Notes: generated by a model from the sequence alone, not told the origin. 64,000 nt of DNA from Flavobacteriaceae bacterium (GCA_018623195.1 JAAZVY010000002.1:1-64000); one strand, 5' to 3'. Shown: positions 10,919 to 21,595, counted from the stretch's first letter. Program-made: numbers and translations.

Positions 10919-10950
10919 CAAAAAAGCCATCCTTATTGAGGATGGCTTTT
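10919..10950 (-). terminator. Rho-independent terminator downstream of tsf
   Basis: aaaaagccatccttattgaggatggctttt hairpin with a U-tract when read on the minus strand. Confidence 0.85.
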
Positions 10951-10970
10951 GCTTTATCGGTGAATTAGGA

Positions 10971-11795
10971 TTATCCTAATGCTACTCTTTTGAAACCAGT
11001 AACTGTTAATGAAGCGTCAACTGATTTAACATAAGCAGCAACACTCTGCTTGTTATCCTTGATAAAATCTTGGTTAACTAGTGTGTTATCCTTAAAGAAT
11101 CGGCCTAGTTTACCTTTAGCGATCTTATCTAGCATCTCCTCAGGTTTACCTTCTTGACGAAGTTGATCTTTAGCGATTTCAATTTCTTTATCAATCGTTT
11201 CTTGATCTACACCAGCCTCATCAAGTGCAACAGGGTTCATAGCTGCTGCTTGCATTGCTACATTCTTAGCAGCCTCTTCAGCACCTTCTACATTCGCAGA
11301 AAGACCAACAATCGTAGCGATTTTGTTACCAGCGTGGATGTAAGAACCGATGAATGGAGCTTCTAAAGTTTCGTAGCTTCCGATTTCTAGTTTCTCACCG
11401 ATTACTCCAGTTTGCTCGATTAGCTTGTCAGCAACGGTTAGTGCTCCCATAGAAGAAGCAAGAAGCTCTTCTTTTGAATTTGTGTTTAATGCAATTGCTG
11501 CGATTTCGTTTGCTAAATCTACAAACGAGTCGTTTTTAGCAACGAAGTCTGTTTCACAGTTAAGAGTGATGGCAACAGCTTTGTTCTTAGCATCGTTAAC
11601 TAATGCGATAGCAGCTCCTTCAGTCGATTCGCGATCAGCACGATTGGCAGCAACTTTTTGTCCTTTTTTACGAAGGATCTCAATCGCTTTATCAAAATCA
11701 CCTTCAGCTTCAACTAGGGCTTTTTTACAGTCCATCATTCCGGCTCCGGTAGTTTTACGCAGTTGATTTACGTCTGCAGCAGAAATTTTGCTCAT
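10971..11795 (-). CDS. tsf: Translation elongation factor Ts
   Basis: LRKTTGAGMMDCKKALVEAEGDFDKAIEILRKKG; NCETDFVAKND. Confidence 0.97.
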   Translation of the reverse strand: MSKISAADVNQLRKTTGAGMMDCKKALVEAEGDFDKAIEILRKKGQKVAANRADRESTEGAAIALVNDAKNKAVAITLNCETDFVAKNDSFVDLANEIAAIALNTNSKEELLASSMGALTVADKLIEQTGVIGEKLEIGSYETLEAPFIGSYIHAGNKIATIVGLSANVEGAEEAAKNVAMQAAAMNPVALDEAGVDQETIDKEIEIAKDQLRQEGKPEEMLDKIAKGKLGRFFKDNTLVNQDFIKDNKQSVAAYVKSVDASLTVTGFKRVALG

Positions 11796-11871
11796 TTCAA
11801 TTTTATTAAAGATGGGTAGTAAAGTTCGCTGAATTTACCTGACCCAAGGTTAAGATAATGTTGTACTTAAA

Positions 11872-12666
11872 TTATTTTGTTTCTTCAGTTGCGTCTGAAG
11901 CATTTTTAGCCTCTTCAACGACAGCTGCGTTGGTGATTTCTTGTTCTAGATCACCTTCGCTTTTGTCCTGTTTCTCAGCTTTACGAGCATTTAAACCTTC
12001 GGCAATCGCTTCAGTAGCTGAAGTCATAATTACCTCGATAGATTTTCCAGCATCGTCATTCGCAGGAATTACGAAATCGATAGGTCTTGGATCGCAGTTG
12101 GTATCCACCATTGCGAAGATCGGAATATTCAGTTTTAAAGCCTCTTTAACCGCGATGTGCTCGCGCATTACGTCAACTACAAAAAGAGCTCCTGGTAGAC
12201 GTGTCATGTCAGAGATTGAACCTAAGTTCTTCTCTAGTTTCGCGCGTAAACGATCTACTTGAAGTTTTTCTTTCTTAGAAAGCGTGTTGAATGTACCGTC
12301 TTTTTTCATTCGGTCGATAGCACTCATTTTCTTTACCGCTTTACGGATAGTAACGAAGTTCGTTAACATACCACCTGGCCAACGCTCAGTGATGTATGGC
12401 ATACCTACTGCACCCGCTTTTTCGGCAACGATGCCTTTGGCTTGTTTTTTAGTAGCTACGAAAAGAATTTTACGACCTGAAGCAGCAATTTTTTTTAATG
12501 CTTCGTTAGCCTCTTCTAACTTGGCAGCAGTTTTGTAAAGGTTGATTACGTGAATCCCATTACGCTCCATGTAGATGTAAGGAGCCATGTTTGGATTCCA
12601 TTTGCGAGTTAGGTGTCCAAAGTGTACACCAGCATCTAAAAGATGTTTAACGTCAGTTTTTGACAT
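11872..12666 (-). CDS. rpsB: 30S ribosomal protein S2
   Basis: LLDAGVHFGHLTRKWNPNMAPYIY; ERWPGGMLTNF. Confidence 0.97.
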   Translation of the reverse strand: MSKTDVKHLLDAGVHFGHLTRKWNPNMAPYIYMERNGIHVINLYKTAAKLEEANEALKKIAASGRKILFVATKKQAKGIVAEKAGAVGMPYITERWPGGMLTNFVTIRKAVKKMSAIDRMKKDGTFNTLSKKEKLQVDRLRAKLEKNLGSISDMTRLPGALFVVDVMREHIAVKEALKLNIPIFAMVDTNCDPRPIDFVIPANDDAGKSIEVIMTSATEAIAEGLNARKAEKQDKSEGDLEQEITNAAVVEEAKNASDATEETK

Positions 12667-12768
12667 GATTACATTTAGTTTACGTTCTGATTTAGCAATA
12701 ATTCAGTGGTTGAAAATTTTCGCGCCTGAAGTATTTAGATGCTAAACTAAACAGGGTTATACAAAAAA

Positions 12769-12796
12769 ATAAAAAGGAACAATTGTTCCTTTTTGG
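12769..12796 (-). terminator. Rho-independent terminator downstream of rpsI
   Basis: aaaaaggaacaattgttcctttttgg: palindromic stem followed on the minus strand by a T-rich tract (atttttttgta). Confidence 0.8.
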
Positions 12797-12798
12797 TA

Positions 12799-13185
12799 TT
12801 AACGTTTCGAGAATTGGAATTTCTTTCTCGCTTTCTTTTGTCCGAATTTCTTTCTTTCTACCATTCTTGGGTCTCTAGTTAGAAGTCCTTCTGGTTTTAA
12901 AGAAGCTCTGAATTCTGTGTCAATTTCACATAGCGCTCTAGAGATTGCTAAACGAACTGCTTCAGCTTGACCGGTGATTCCACCTCCGAATACGTTTACT
13001 TTAACGTCGTATTTACCAACAGTTTCGGTAAGTTCGAATGGCTGATTCACTTTATACTGAAGTGGAGCAGTTGAAAAATAGTTTTCTAAGTCGCGCTTGT
13101 TTACAGTTACTTTTCCAGAACCTTCGCTAAGATAAACTCTAGCAACAGCGGTTTTTCTTCTTCCAATCTTGTGTACTACTGACAT
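12799..13185 (-). CDS. rpsI: 30S ribosomal protein S9
   Basis: [13 protein letters not shown] ... C-terminal [19 protein letters not shown]. Confidence 0.97.
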   Translation of the reverse strand: MSVVHKIGRRKTAVARVYLSEGSGKVTVNKRDLENYFSTAPLQYKVNQPFELTETVGKYDVKVNVFGGGITGQAEAVRLAISRALCEIDTEFRASLKPEGLLTRDPRMVERKKFGQKKARKKFQFSKR

Positions 13186-13191
13186 GTACTA

Positions 13192-13647
13192 CTATTTAAG
13201 GTCGTTAAGATTAATTGGTGTTGGCTTCTGAGCCTCTTGACCGTGCTCGCTGCCAGCATATACTCTAAGGTTTCTGAATAATTCAGCACCTAATTTGTTC
13301 TTTGGAAGCATTCCTTTTACAGCGTTTTCAATGATACGCTCTGGATGCTTAACAAATAATTCTTTAGTAGTTACTGAACGCTGACCTCCTGGGTAACCAG
13401 TGTGTCTTAAGTACTCTTTATCGGTCGCTTTATTACCTTTTAGTACTACTTTTTCAGCATTGATAATTACAACGTTATCACCACAATCAACGTGAGGGGT
13501 GAAATCAGTTTTGTATTTACCACGAATGATTTTAGCTACTTTAGAAGCAAGACGACCTAAAACTTCGCCTTCTGCATCTACTAAAACCCACTGTTTATTG
13601 ACGGTCGACGCGTTTGCCGAAATCGTCTTGTAACTTAATGTATCCAC
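13192..13647 (-). CDS. rplM: 50S ribosomal protein L13
   Basis: [48 protein letters not shown]. Confidence 0.97.
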   Translation of the reverse strand: MDTLSYKTISANASTVNKQWVLVDAEGEVLGRLASKVAKIIRGKYKTDFTPHVDCGDNVVIINAEKVVLKGNKATDKEYLRHTGYPGGQRSVTTKELFVKHPERIIENAVKGMLPKNKLGAELFRNLRVYAGSEHGQEAQKPTPINLNDLK

Positions 13648-13691
13648 TACTTTAAACTATTTAATATCTGCTCGTTAGATATAACGGGCTG

Positions 13692-13722
13692 CAAATGTAC
13701 AATTATTCAATAGAATTCCAAA
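13692..13722 (-). promoter_or_regulatory. Bacteroidota-type promoter for rplM-rpsI (TTTG-N19-TACATTTG on minus strand)
   Basis: Plus strand caaatgta (13692-13699) and caaa (13719-13722), with 19 nt spacing; about 45 nt upstream of the rplM start. Confidence 0.7.
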
Positions 13723-13750
13723 TACTTGAAACTAAGATTTTTTAGTGAGT

Positions 13751-16522
13751 CTAATGAGCCTCTAACCAGTTGGTTCCCCATCCGATATCTACTTTTAATT
13801 TGACAGCAAGTTTGAAGGCATTTTCCATTCGCTCTGTGATTAGTTTTTTTAATTCCTCAACTTCGTTTTTGTGTGCGTCGAACACCAATTCATCATGTAC
13901 CTGTAATAACATTCTGCTTTTCATTTTTTTCTCCTCTAGTTCGACATGAATGTCAATCATTGCTTTTTTTATGATGTCCGCTGCTGAACCTTGAATAGGG
14001 GCATTGATAGCATTTCGCTCGGCTGCTGATCTTACAATCGCATTGGAAGACTGTATTCCCGCTAAATATCTTTTTCTACCCATTACAGTGCTTACATAAC
14101 CTTCTTCTCTTGCATGTGCAACTTGATCGGCAATGAAAGAGGTGAGTTTTGGATAGGTTCTGTAGTATAATTCAATGAGTTCTTTTGATTCGCTTCTAGA
14201 AAGATTAGTTTGATTGCTCAACCCGAATGCAGATACTCCATATAAAATTCCGAAGTTGACGGTCTTGGCTTGGCTTCGTTGCTCTCTAGTGACTGCATCG
14301 ATAGAAACGTTAAAGACTCTTGAAGCTGTGTCAGCATGAATGTCTTGACCTGATTCAAATGCCGCCATCATAGTGTCTTCTTCGCTGAGGGCTGCTATGA
14401 TTCGGAGTTCGATTTGGGAATAATCTGCTGCCAGTAAAATATGATCCTCATCTTTAGCGATGAACGCTTGTCTGATTCTTCGTCCCTGTGCCGTGCGTAT
14501 GGGGATGTTTTGTAAGTTAGGATTTACACTGCTCAGCCTACCCGTTGCGGCTACCGTTTGCATGAATTCTGTGTGAACTCTTTGCGTGTTCGGATTAACC
14601 TGTTGGGGGAGCGCATCGACATAGGTACTTTTCAGTTTTGTTAAGCTTCGATAGGCCAAAATATCTTTGGCGATTTGATGCTCCTTTGCCAATTCGGTGA
14701 GTATATCTTCTCCGGTAGCGTACTGTCCGGTTTTGGTCTTTTTAGGTTTTTTCGAGAGTTGAAGATTTTCGAATAATACGATACCGAGTTGTTTGGGGGA
14801 TCCAATATTAAAGGTTTCTCCGGCTTGCTCGTAGATCTGATTCTCGAGCTTCTCAATTTCACTTGAAAATTCAGAATTCAGTTCAGATAAATAGGGAGTA
14901 TCCAGGCGTATTCCATTTAGTTCCATTTGTGCTAATACTCGAAGCAGTGGAATTTCGATTTCTTCAAAAAGTACTTTTAAGTTGTCCTTTTGAAGCTCTA
15001 ACTTAAAATGATGGTATAGTTGTAGTCCGATATCTGCGTCTTCACACAAGACTTTGATTTTAGTTTCTTCGGGCCATTCGCTAAAGGTTCCTTTCGGGTG
15101 TAACTCTAGTCTTTTTCCCAGATACGTTTCGCTCAGAACTCTTCGATCATGCCTCATGTCGGGGTTAATCAGGTAATGGGCTAGCAAGGTGTCAAAAAGA
15201 TCTCCATTTAAATCGATCCCTTCGCGAATGAGACTTTTCAGTGCTGTTTTTAATTCCTGACCAATGAATTTTTTATTGGATGCGAAAATCGATTTAAGTT
15301 TTTCTAGCTTAAGTTCTCGCTCCTCTGACAGATCGAGATAGTATCCTTTCTGTAACTCCCATGAGAATCCGATCGCTATGATTTGAGGTTCGAACCCGTC
15401 AATATCATCGTAAGAAAAGCTCAAGCTGATCTCGTCTTTGGTTTCTAAAACTTTAATGAATCGACTAAAAGTTCCTGGGCTATTAATTACCTGATAAAAC
15501 GAGGATTCACTCGGTACCTTCGATTCATCTGAAGCTCGATTGGTGTCGAAAAGAGAAAATTGACCTGAACCTGGAACAGCCGTTTTTTCTTCTTTGACGG
15601 GTGCTGAGGTATTTTCTTCATCTGAACCGCTCTTTGAGAAGGTTTTGATAAACTGGTCTTTCATTCGACGAAACTCGAGGACCTCAAAGAGTTGAGTTAC
15701 CTTTTCAATATCTGGTTCAGATAGTTCAAAGCTTGTTGGGTCAAAGTGTACATCACAATCGATCTTGATAGTCGCTAACTTTTTTGATAGCAACCCAAGT
15801 TCTGCATTCTCTTCAATACGTTCTTTAAGTTTTCCTTTTAATTCTTGGGTATTCTTCAGTAGATTTTCTAGACTGCCATACTGCTCGATAAGTTTCTTTG
15901 CAGTTTTATCTCCCACACCGGGAAAACCAGGAATATTGTCACTGGCGTCACCCATCATGCCGAGATAGTCAATCACTTGCTTGGGTTCTTTCACGCCGAA
16001 TCGTTCTTGAATCTCTGGTATACCCCAGATTTCAATATCACCACCACCTCGCGCCGGGCGATACATGAAAATATTTTCACTAACCAGCTGTCCAAAGTCT
16101 TTGTCCGGAGTAACCATGTAAACCGTGAAATCTTCTTTCTCGGCTTGTTTTGAAAGGGTACCGATTAAATCATCTGCCTCGTAGCCCTCCTTTACAATCA
16201 CAGGGATGTGCATCGCCTGTAAAAGGGCCTCAATGTGAGGAACAGCAAATTTGATTGCTTCAGGAGTACTTTCTCTATTTGCTTTATAATCTTCGAATAG
16301 CTCGGTCCTTTCTACACTACCGCCTTTATCGAAACAAACCGCCAGATATTCAGGGTTTTCTTTTCGAATCAGATCAAGAAGGGAATTCATAAAACCCATA
16401 ACCGCTGAGGTGTCTTCACCCTTTGAATTGATTCGAGGATTTTTAATCAGGGCGTAGTAACCTCTAAATATTAGTGCGTAGGCATCGACAAGAAATAAAC
16501 GTTTGTTGGGTGTATTCGACAT
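13751..16522 (-). CDS. polA: DNA polymerase I
   Basis: 5'-nuclease domain (LFLVDAYALIFRGYYA), polymerase motifs (ADYSQIELRIIAALS, LLQVHDELVFD), 923 aa. Confidence 0.96.
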   Translation of the reverse strand: MSNTPNKRLFLVDAYALIFRGYYALIKNPRINSKGEDTSAVMGFMNSLLDLIRKENPEYLAVCFDKGGSVERTELFEDYKANRESTPEAIKFAVPHIEALLQAMHIPVIVKEGYEADDLIGTLSKQAEKEDFTVYMVTPDKDFGQLVSENIFMYRPARGGGDIEIWGIPEIQERFGVKEPKQVIDYLGMMGDASDNIPGFPGVGDKTAKKLIEQYGSLENLLKNTQELKGKLKERIEENAELGLLSKKLATIKIDCDVHFDPTSFELSEPDIEKVTQLFEVLEFRRMKDQFIKTFSKSGSDEENTSAPVKEEKTAVPGSGQFSLFDTNRASDESKVPSESSFYQVINSPGTFSRFIKVLETKDEISLSFSYDDIDGFEPQIIAIGFSWELQKGYYLDLSEERELKLEKLKSIFASNKKFIGQELKTALKSLIREGIDLNGDLFDTLLAHYLINPDMRHDRRVLSETYLGKRLELHPKGTFSEWPEETKIKVLCEDADIGLQLYHHFKLELQKDNLKVLFEEIEIPLLRVLAQMELNGIRLDTPYLSELNSEFSSEIEKLENQIYEQAGETFNIGSPKQLGIVLFENLQLSKKPKKTKTGQYATGEDILTELAKEHQIAKDILAYRSLTKLKSTYVDALPQQVNPNTQRVHTEFMQTVAATGRLSSVNPNLQNIPIRTAQGRRIRQAFIAKDEDHILLAADYSQIELRIIAALSEEDTMMAAFESGQDIHADTASRVFNVSIDAVTREQRSQAKTVNFGILYGVSAFGLSNQTNLSRSESKELIELYYRTYPKLTSFIADQVAHAREEGYVSTVMGRKRYLAGIQSSNAIVRSAAERNAINAPIQGSAADIIKKAMIDIHVELEEKKMKSRMLLQVHDELVFDAHKNEVEELKKLITERMENAFKLAVKLKVDIGWGTNWLEAH

Positions 16523-16615
16523 GTTTTACTGAAATAAAAACGAGAAAGCAAGATAACCGATTTTAATGGTACCCGGCCTCTTTTAGCTGTATTTTTGCCA
16601 AACACAATATCGTAC

Positions 16616-17830
16616 ATGGGCTATTTTGCATTTGTTTTTACCACCCTCTATTTAGGGCTTTCAATCTATCTTTTTTATCACTTGAGAAGAATGAAAATCT
16701 CAAAGGGATTGTTTTGGTCCTTGATTGTATTTTTTTCGAGCAGTTTTTTGTTAGGAGCTGTTGCGAATTGGATAGAAATTCCACTTTCAAAGGTGACCGA
16801 ATCGTGGTTTAGAGCGTTCGTCTTTGCCTGTTTTGTAGCTCTTTTGATGAGCACACCCATTTTCTTTTTAAGAGATGTCGTTAGTGGAGTTAAAAAAGGC
16901 TACATCCGACTCACATCTAAAGAAGAGACTTCGGTAAAAGCTTTTCGATCGCGCCGAGATTTCTTGTCTTCTGCAGCCGTTACAGTCGGAGCGGTACCCT
17001 TTACCTCCTTACTTGCGGGTATTGGTGGTAAATACAACTATAAAATTCACAATTACGAATTGACTTTCTCCAACCTTCCCGAAGCTTTTAACGGCTTTAA
17101 GGTGGTGCAACTATCTGATTTACACCTAGGAAGTTTTGATGATTTGGATGCGGTTGCTGAAGGTTTAGATTTGGTCAATGAGCAGCAGCCCGATTTATTA
17201 CTGTTTACGGGTGACATGGTTAATAATAAATCCTTCGAAGCCGATCCTTTTGTTTCGATGCTTGGAAGGCTTCAGGCTTCGTATGGTAAATACAGTGTCT
17301 TGGGAAATCATGATTACGCCACTTATAATGATGATTTCGATTCTGAACAGGCGCGTGCGGATGTTGAGCGTTTGATCGGTCTTCAAGAGCAGATGGGCTT
17401 TAGAAACTTGAGAAATGAATCGATTAAAATCACCTCTGGAGATGATTACTTTCAACTTGTTGGGGTAGAGAACTGGGGAACAGGACGGTTTTTAAAGGCC
17501 GGTGATTTGAACAGAGCTTCGAAGGGATTGAATCCAGATGTATTCACGCTACTTATGTCTCACGATCCGTCCCATTGGGAGGCTGAGGTCATTGGTCACA
17601 ACCATCGTTTCGATTTAACGCTTAGCGGACATACTCATGGATTTCAATATGGTATCGAAGTAGCAGGCTTACAATGGAGCCCTTCGAAATTTCGTTATCC
17701 ACAGTGGGCGGGTATGTATGAAAAGAATGAACGGTTAATTAATGTTAACAGAGGTTTTGGATTTTTAGGTTACCCAGGAAGGTTTGGAATATGGCCTGAG
17801 ATTACCGTAATAACCTTAAAATCTGCATAG
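16616..17830 (+). CDS. Metallophosphoesterase with N-terminal TM helices (YkuE-like)
   Basis: VVQLSDLHLGS, FTGDMVNN, VLGNHDY, LTLSGHTHGFQ. ATG at 16616 preferred because the listed TTG at 16595 lies inside a TATTTTTG element (16590-16597). Confidence 0.88.
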   Translation: MGYFAFVFTTLYLGLSIYLFYHLRRMKISKGLFWSLIVFFSSSFLLGAVANWIEIPLSKVTESWFRAFVFACFVALLMSTPIFFLRDVVSGVKKGYIRLTSKEETSVKAFRSRRDFLSSAAVTVGAVPFTSLLAGIGGKYNYKIHNYELTFSNLPEAFNGFKVVQLSDLHLGSFDDLDAVAEGLDLVNEQQPDLLLFTGDMVNNKSFEADPFVSMLGRLQASYGKYSVLGNHDYATYNDDFDSEQARADVERLIGLQEQMGFRNLRNESIKITSGDDYFQLVGVENWGTGRFLKAGDLNRASKGLNPDVFTLLMSHDPSHWEAEVIGHNHRFDLTLSGHTHGFQYGIEVAGLQWSPSKFRYPQWAGMYEKNERLINVNRGFGFLGYPGRFGIWPEITVITLKSA

Positions 17831-17883
17831 AAGAAGATTAGAATTTGCAATTTTACTAACTTGCAACTCCAATTAAACCTGAT

Positions 17884-18180
17884 ATGTCAAAATTTGGCGA
17901 GCTTATAGACCTAAGTGTCCCGGTGTTATTTAACTTCTACGCAGAGTGGAACGATGATTCTGTTGCCATGACTCCCGTGCTCAACGATGTTGCAGCCGCA
18001 TCGGGTGACCGCGCAAAGGTGATTAAAATTGATGTCGACAAGAATCAAGAATTAGCTCAAGCGCTTCGCATTAAAAGTTTACCTACCCTGGTTATTTATA
18101 AGCGAGGTGAAATGGTGTGGCGACAGAGCGGAGAGTTAGATGCTAATACGCTTCTTGGTATTCTAAACGAATACGTTTAA
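17884..18180 (+). CDS. Thioredoxin-family protein
   Basis: Thioredoxin fold pattern (VLFNFYAEWNDDSVAMTPVL, KVIKIDVDKNQELAQALRIKSLPTLVIYKRGE). The usual CxxC site is replaced by NDDSVA. Confidence 0.85.
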   Translation: MSKFGELIDLSVPVLFNFYAEWNDDSVAMTPVLNDVAAASGDRAKVIKIDVDKNQELAQALRIKSLPTLVIYKRGEMVWRQSGELDANTLLGILNEYV

Positions 18181-21100
18181 TTCACTAAATAGTCTCCAGA
18201 GCTTTCGAGTACTTCAATTAGCTGTTCTAATTGAGTATTAAATTCGTCGGTATACGGGTCGATAAATTCGTTGTCTCCCATATCACTTGATATATCGATT
18301 ACTCTTCTGCAAGCTTCTAGGTCTCTGTATATTTCCTCGATTCTGAGGTAACTTTCGTCTGCATCCAAACTCGCATAATACCTTAGGCGATCCAAGTAAA
18401 TAGCCAGTAGTTCTTTACTCAGTTCCTGTGCTTTTTCGTCTTTTTGAATACTGTAATATCCTTGAATAAAAGGTTCGACGAAGGTGTAGAATTTAAAGGT
18501 CTTAAGAGGCATTTTAGTGACACCCAGGTCTAATACTTTTTCTGCCATTTCGATGCTATCCTCAACAATAAGTTGCTCGGCCAATCGTGCAAGATTACTT
18601 CTAAAGGTAATTCCTTGTGCTCTGGTTTGAGTGTCGATATAGATAGATTCATCTCCGCTGTTTCCCCAATCCCAGCTCATAACGATGTCATACATGAGTT
18701 GGCTGTCTATTCTTCCAATATCGAATCCTCCGTTATCGGGTGTAAGGATAGGTACTAGTTTGAACACAAGGCCATCGAGTTGAAGATAATCTTTCATGTA
18801 TAGGTATTCGGCAGAATCTAAACTTCCGCCAGAGAAATAGATCGGTCTTGACCAATCATTGGTGTTTAGAATATCTAGCATCAGTAACCGGTTCTTAGCC
18901 AGGGCCGATTGTGGAAGATCAATATCGATATAGTCAACGATAAGCTCTGAGTCCTGAGGTTTGACGATTCCGCTTTTGAGAACCGCTTCTTTATTCACAG
19001 GCACTCTGATTTTATGTGTTGGATAATAAACTATATCTAACTGCTCAGGTTCAAATTGACTCATGTCTGCTCCTTGTTTTTCTAGGAGGTAGCTGATCTT
19101 TGTTTCTTTTCGATTACTGCTTACCCAATCCATGAAATCAGCCAATAACCAGCGCTCCTCTTGAATTTCAGGGACCGGTTGATAGTACAGTAAATCTCTT
19201 GTTCCGTAACGATACTTTTGATGGGTTAGCTGTGATGGAATAGGGCTACTTTCATAAGCCTGACGCTTCATTTGATCGATGTACCAGTCAGTAGCTAGAA
19301 GGCTTGAGTTTACGATTCGAACATCGGTACGGTAACCTTCAATTTCTTGAAGATACCATAGAGGGAAGGTGTCATTATCTCCGATGGTAAATAGCAAAGC
19401 GTCCTTATCTTCTATACAAGAGTCTAAATAGGCTTTTGCGGTAGCTCGGGCAGTATAGCGATTCGATCGGTCGTGGTCATCCCAATTCTCAAAAGCCATA
19501 AGTAGGGGGATGAACATTAGGATACTTCCCAGTGCTAGCTGCTTTTGCGTTTGCGGTACAATACCTCTTAATTTCTCAAAGACCGCATAAGCGCCAAGTC
19601 CTATCCAAATACAGAAAATGAAGAAGGATCCAACGAGCGAATAATCTCTTTCTCGTGGTTGAAATAGGGTTGGATTCGTATAGAATTGAATGGCTAAACC
19701 GGTAAACACGAAGAAAACCAGTAACGACCAAAAAGATTTCCAGTCTCGTTTGGCGTGAAAATAGACTCCGATTAACCCTAGAATTAAGGGTAGAAAGTAA
19801 TAGGTGTTACGAGCTTTGTTCTCTTTTAAATCTTTAGGCAGATCGTTTTGATTACCCAGACGAACACTGTCGATAAACGGTATTCCACTCAACCATTCAC
19901 CTTGTGCATTAAAACGTCCCTGTTCGTCAGAGGCTCTACCTGCAAAATTCCACATGAAATACCTCCAATACATGTACCCAAACTGAAAATCGAATAGGTA
20001 GGTAAGGTTTTGTGCGATCGTCGGAGGCTTAATTTCAATATAGTCAGAGAAGTTCTTCAAGAAGTCTAGGTATTGTTCTGTCTCAATTTCTCCTTCAGCA
20101 CTCCTTGTTTTAAATTCATTTACTGCCTTTCTCAGTTCGGTATTGCCTAAGTATTCGGGTCTAATAGAAAAGTCTAATCGACCGTAAAACTTCATGTAGT
20201 TTTCGGCCGAAGATGGGCTCCACATTCTCGGGAGAAGTCCAATATGATTTGGATTGGGTCCTTGAATAGCACCCTTGTAGTTGTTTACAATTTCATAGCG
20301 ACCCAGCTTGTGATTCTTTTCGTATTTGGGTTTTCCGTCCTGGTCTGGGCCAGCCTCAGCGAAATAATCTGAGTAGTACGAACCATAAAAAGGACTTTCT
20401 GGGGCCGGATATTGCTCGCGGTTATAATAAGCCAGAAGCGCTCTAGCATCTTCAGGATTATTTTCATTTACCACCGTGCCTGCATTAGCTCGTATAGGTA
20501 GCATTAGCCAGGTAGAGAGACCTAAAAAGAAAAAGAATACGCTGTGTGTAAGTAAAGACCATAACGGGCTATTTGCTTTATTCGAGCGCTTAATGGCATA
20601 CAGGAATCCCGCAGTCAAAACAATACCGAGAAAAATACTTCCTGAGTTAAAGGGTAATCCTATACTGTTTACCATAAAGATTTCTACCGCTCCAAATAGC
20701 TTTAATATATAGGTAAGAGAAAATTTAAATACCAAAAATAGAAGGGCTATCACGCTGACATGAGCGACGATAAAGTTTTTAACCGTAATCTGATGATACT
20801 TCTTGAAATAGTAGAGTAGACCAATCGATGGAATCGCTAGGAATCCCATGAATTGAATTCCAAAGACCAATCCGACAACGAAACTTATAAGCAACACCCA
20901 TCGATCCGCCTTTTGGTCTTTTAGTTCATCGGTCCATCGAATTCCTAAATAAAGTAAGAGGGCCATCATTAGACTTGCCATGGCATAAACTTCAGTTTCA
21001 ACGGCGTTAAACCAAAAGCTGTCTGAGAAACAAAGGGCGAGTGCTCCGATCGTGCTCGCTGTTACCAGTTTTAATTCTTCAGCTGATGTTTCAGAATTTC

Positions 21101-21428
21101 CGATGATTCTTCGAATTAATCGATGAATGATTTGGTAGGTAAGTAAAATGGTGAGCGCGCTAGAAAGTACCGATACCGAGTTGACCATGAGTGCTATTCT
21201 TTCTGGGTCACCAAAGGCGAAAAGCGCCGCAAAGGCTCCAATGATTTGAAAAAGGGGGGCTCCAGGAGGGTGACCTACCTGTAATTTTGCGGAGGTAGCG
21301 ATGTATTCCCCGGCATCCCAAAAGCTAACAGTGGGTTCAACCGTAAGCCCATAAGTTAAAAGAGCAACCGTAAATACTAGCCATGCACCTATATTTTGAT
21401 AGCTCATTTTCTTGATAATTTCCCTCAT
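18177..21428 (-). CDS. DUF2723 family membrane protein (PMT/GT-C-like)
   Basis: N-terminal LTYGLTVEPTVSFWDAGEYIATSAKLQVGHPPGAPLFQ signature and many TM segments; 1083 aa. Confidence 0.88.
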   Translation of the reverse strand: MREIIKKMSYQNIGAWLVFTVALLTYGLTVEPTVSFWDAGEYIATSAKLQVGHPPGAPLFQIIGAFAALFAFGDPERIALMVNSVSVLSSALTILLTYQIIHRLIRRIIGNSETSAEELKLVTASTIGALALCFSDSFWFNAVETEVYAMASLMMALLLYLGIRWTDELKDQKADRWVLLISFVVGLVFGIQFMGFLAIPSIGLLYYFKKYHQITVKNFIVAHVSVIALLFLVFKFSLTYILKLFGAVEIFMVNSIGLPFNSGSIFLGIVLTAGFLYAIKRSNKANSPLWSLLTHSVFFFFLGLSTWLMLPIRANAGTVVNENNPEDARALLAYYNREQYPAPESPFYGSYYSDYFAEAGPDQDGKPKYEKNHKLGRYEIVNNYKGAIQGPNPNHIGLLPRMWSPSSAENYMKFYGRLDFSIRPEYLGNTELRKAVNEFKTRSAEGEIETEQYLDFLKNFSDYIEIKPPTIAQNLTYLFDFQFGYMYWRYFMWNFAGRASDEQGRFNAQGEWLSGIPFIDSVRLGNQNDLPKDLKENKARNTYYFLPLILGLIGVYFHAKRDWKSFWSLLVFFVFTGLAIQFYTNPTLFQPRERDYSLVGSFFIFCIWIGLGAYAVFEKLRGIVPQTQKQLALGSILMFIPLLMAFENWDDHDRSNRYTARATAKAYLDSCIEDKDALLFTIGDNDTFPLWYLQEIEGYRTDVRIVNSSLLATDWYIDQMKRQAYESSPIPSQLTHQKYRYGTRDLLYYQPVPEIQEERWLLADFMDWVSSNRKETKISYLLEKQGADMSQFEPEQLDIVYYPTHKIRVPVNKEAVLKSGIVKPQDSELIVDYIDIDLPQSALAKNRLLMLDILNTNDWSRPIYFSGGSLDSAEYLYMKDYLQLDGLVFKLVPILTPDNGGFDIGRIDSQLMYDIVMSWDWGNSGDESIYIDTQTRAQGITFRSNLARLAEQLIVEDSIEMAEKVLDLGVTKMPLKTFKFYTFVEPFIQGYYSIQKDEKAQELSKELLAIYLDRLRYYASLDADESYLRIEEIYRDLEACRRVIDISSDMGDNEFIDPYTDEFNTQLEQLIEVLESSGDYLVN

Positions 21429-21473
21429 CGTAAAAATCTTTTTGGAACGAACACGAAATTACCATTTTTAATT

Positions 21474-21503
21474 TTTGCTAATTCTAAGAATATTCTAAAT
21501 TTG
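21474..21503 (+). promoter_or_regulatory. Bacteroidota-type promoter for tRNA-Gln (TTTG-N18-TAAATTTG)
   Basis: TTTG 21474-21477, TAAATTTG 21496-21503, 18 nt spacer; tRNA begins 17 nt downstream. Confidence 0.72.
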
Positions 21504-21520
21504 CACCCTCGATTGAGTCT

Positions 21521-21595
21521 TGGCCTATGGTGTAATTGGTAACACAGCTGATTTTGGTTCAGTCGTTCAAGGTTCGAGTCCTTGTAGGCCAACCA
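21521..21595 (+). tRNA. tRNA-Gln (anticodon UUG), CCA encoded
   Basis: Acceptor TGGCCTA/TAGGCCA, anticodon arm CTGA-TTTTGGT-TCAG (TTG anticodon), T-loop GGTTCGAGTCC, then A and encoded CCA. Confidence 0.95.

Noticed and set aside
16590-16615. TTG start of the metallophosphoesterase at 16595
   Set aside because: It lies within a TATTTTTG -7-like element; ATG 16616 is more credible.
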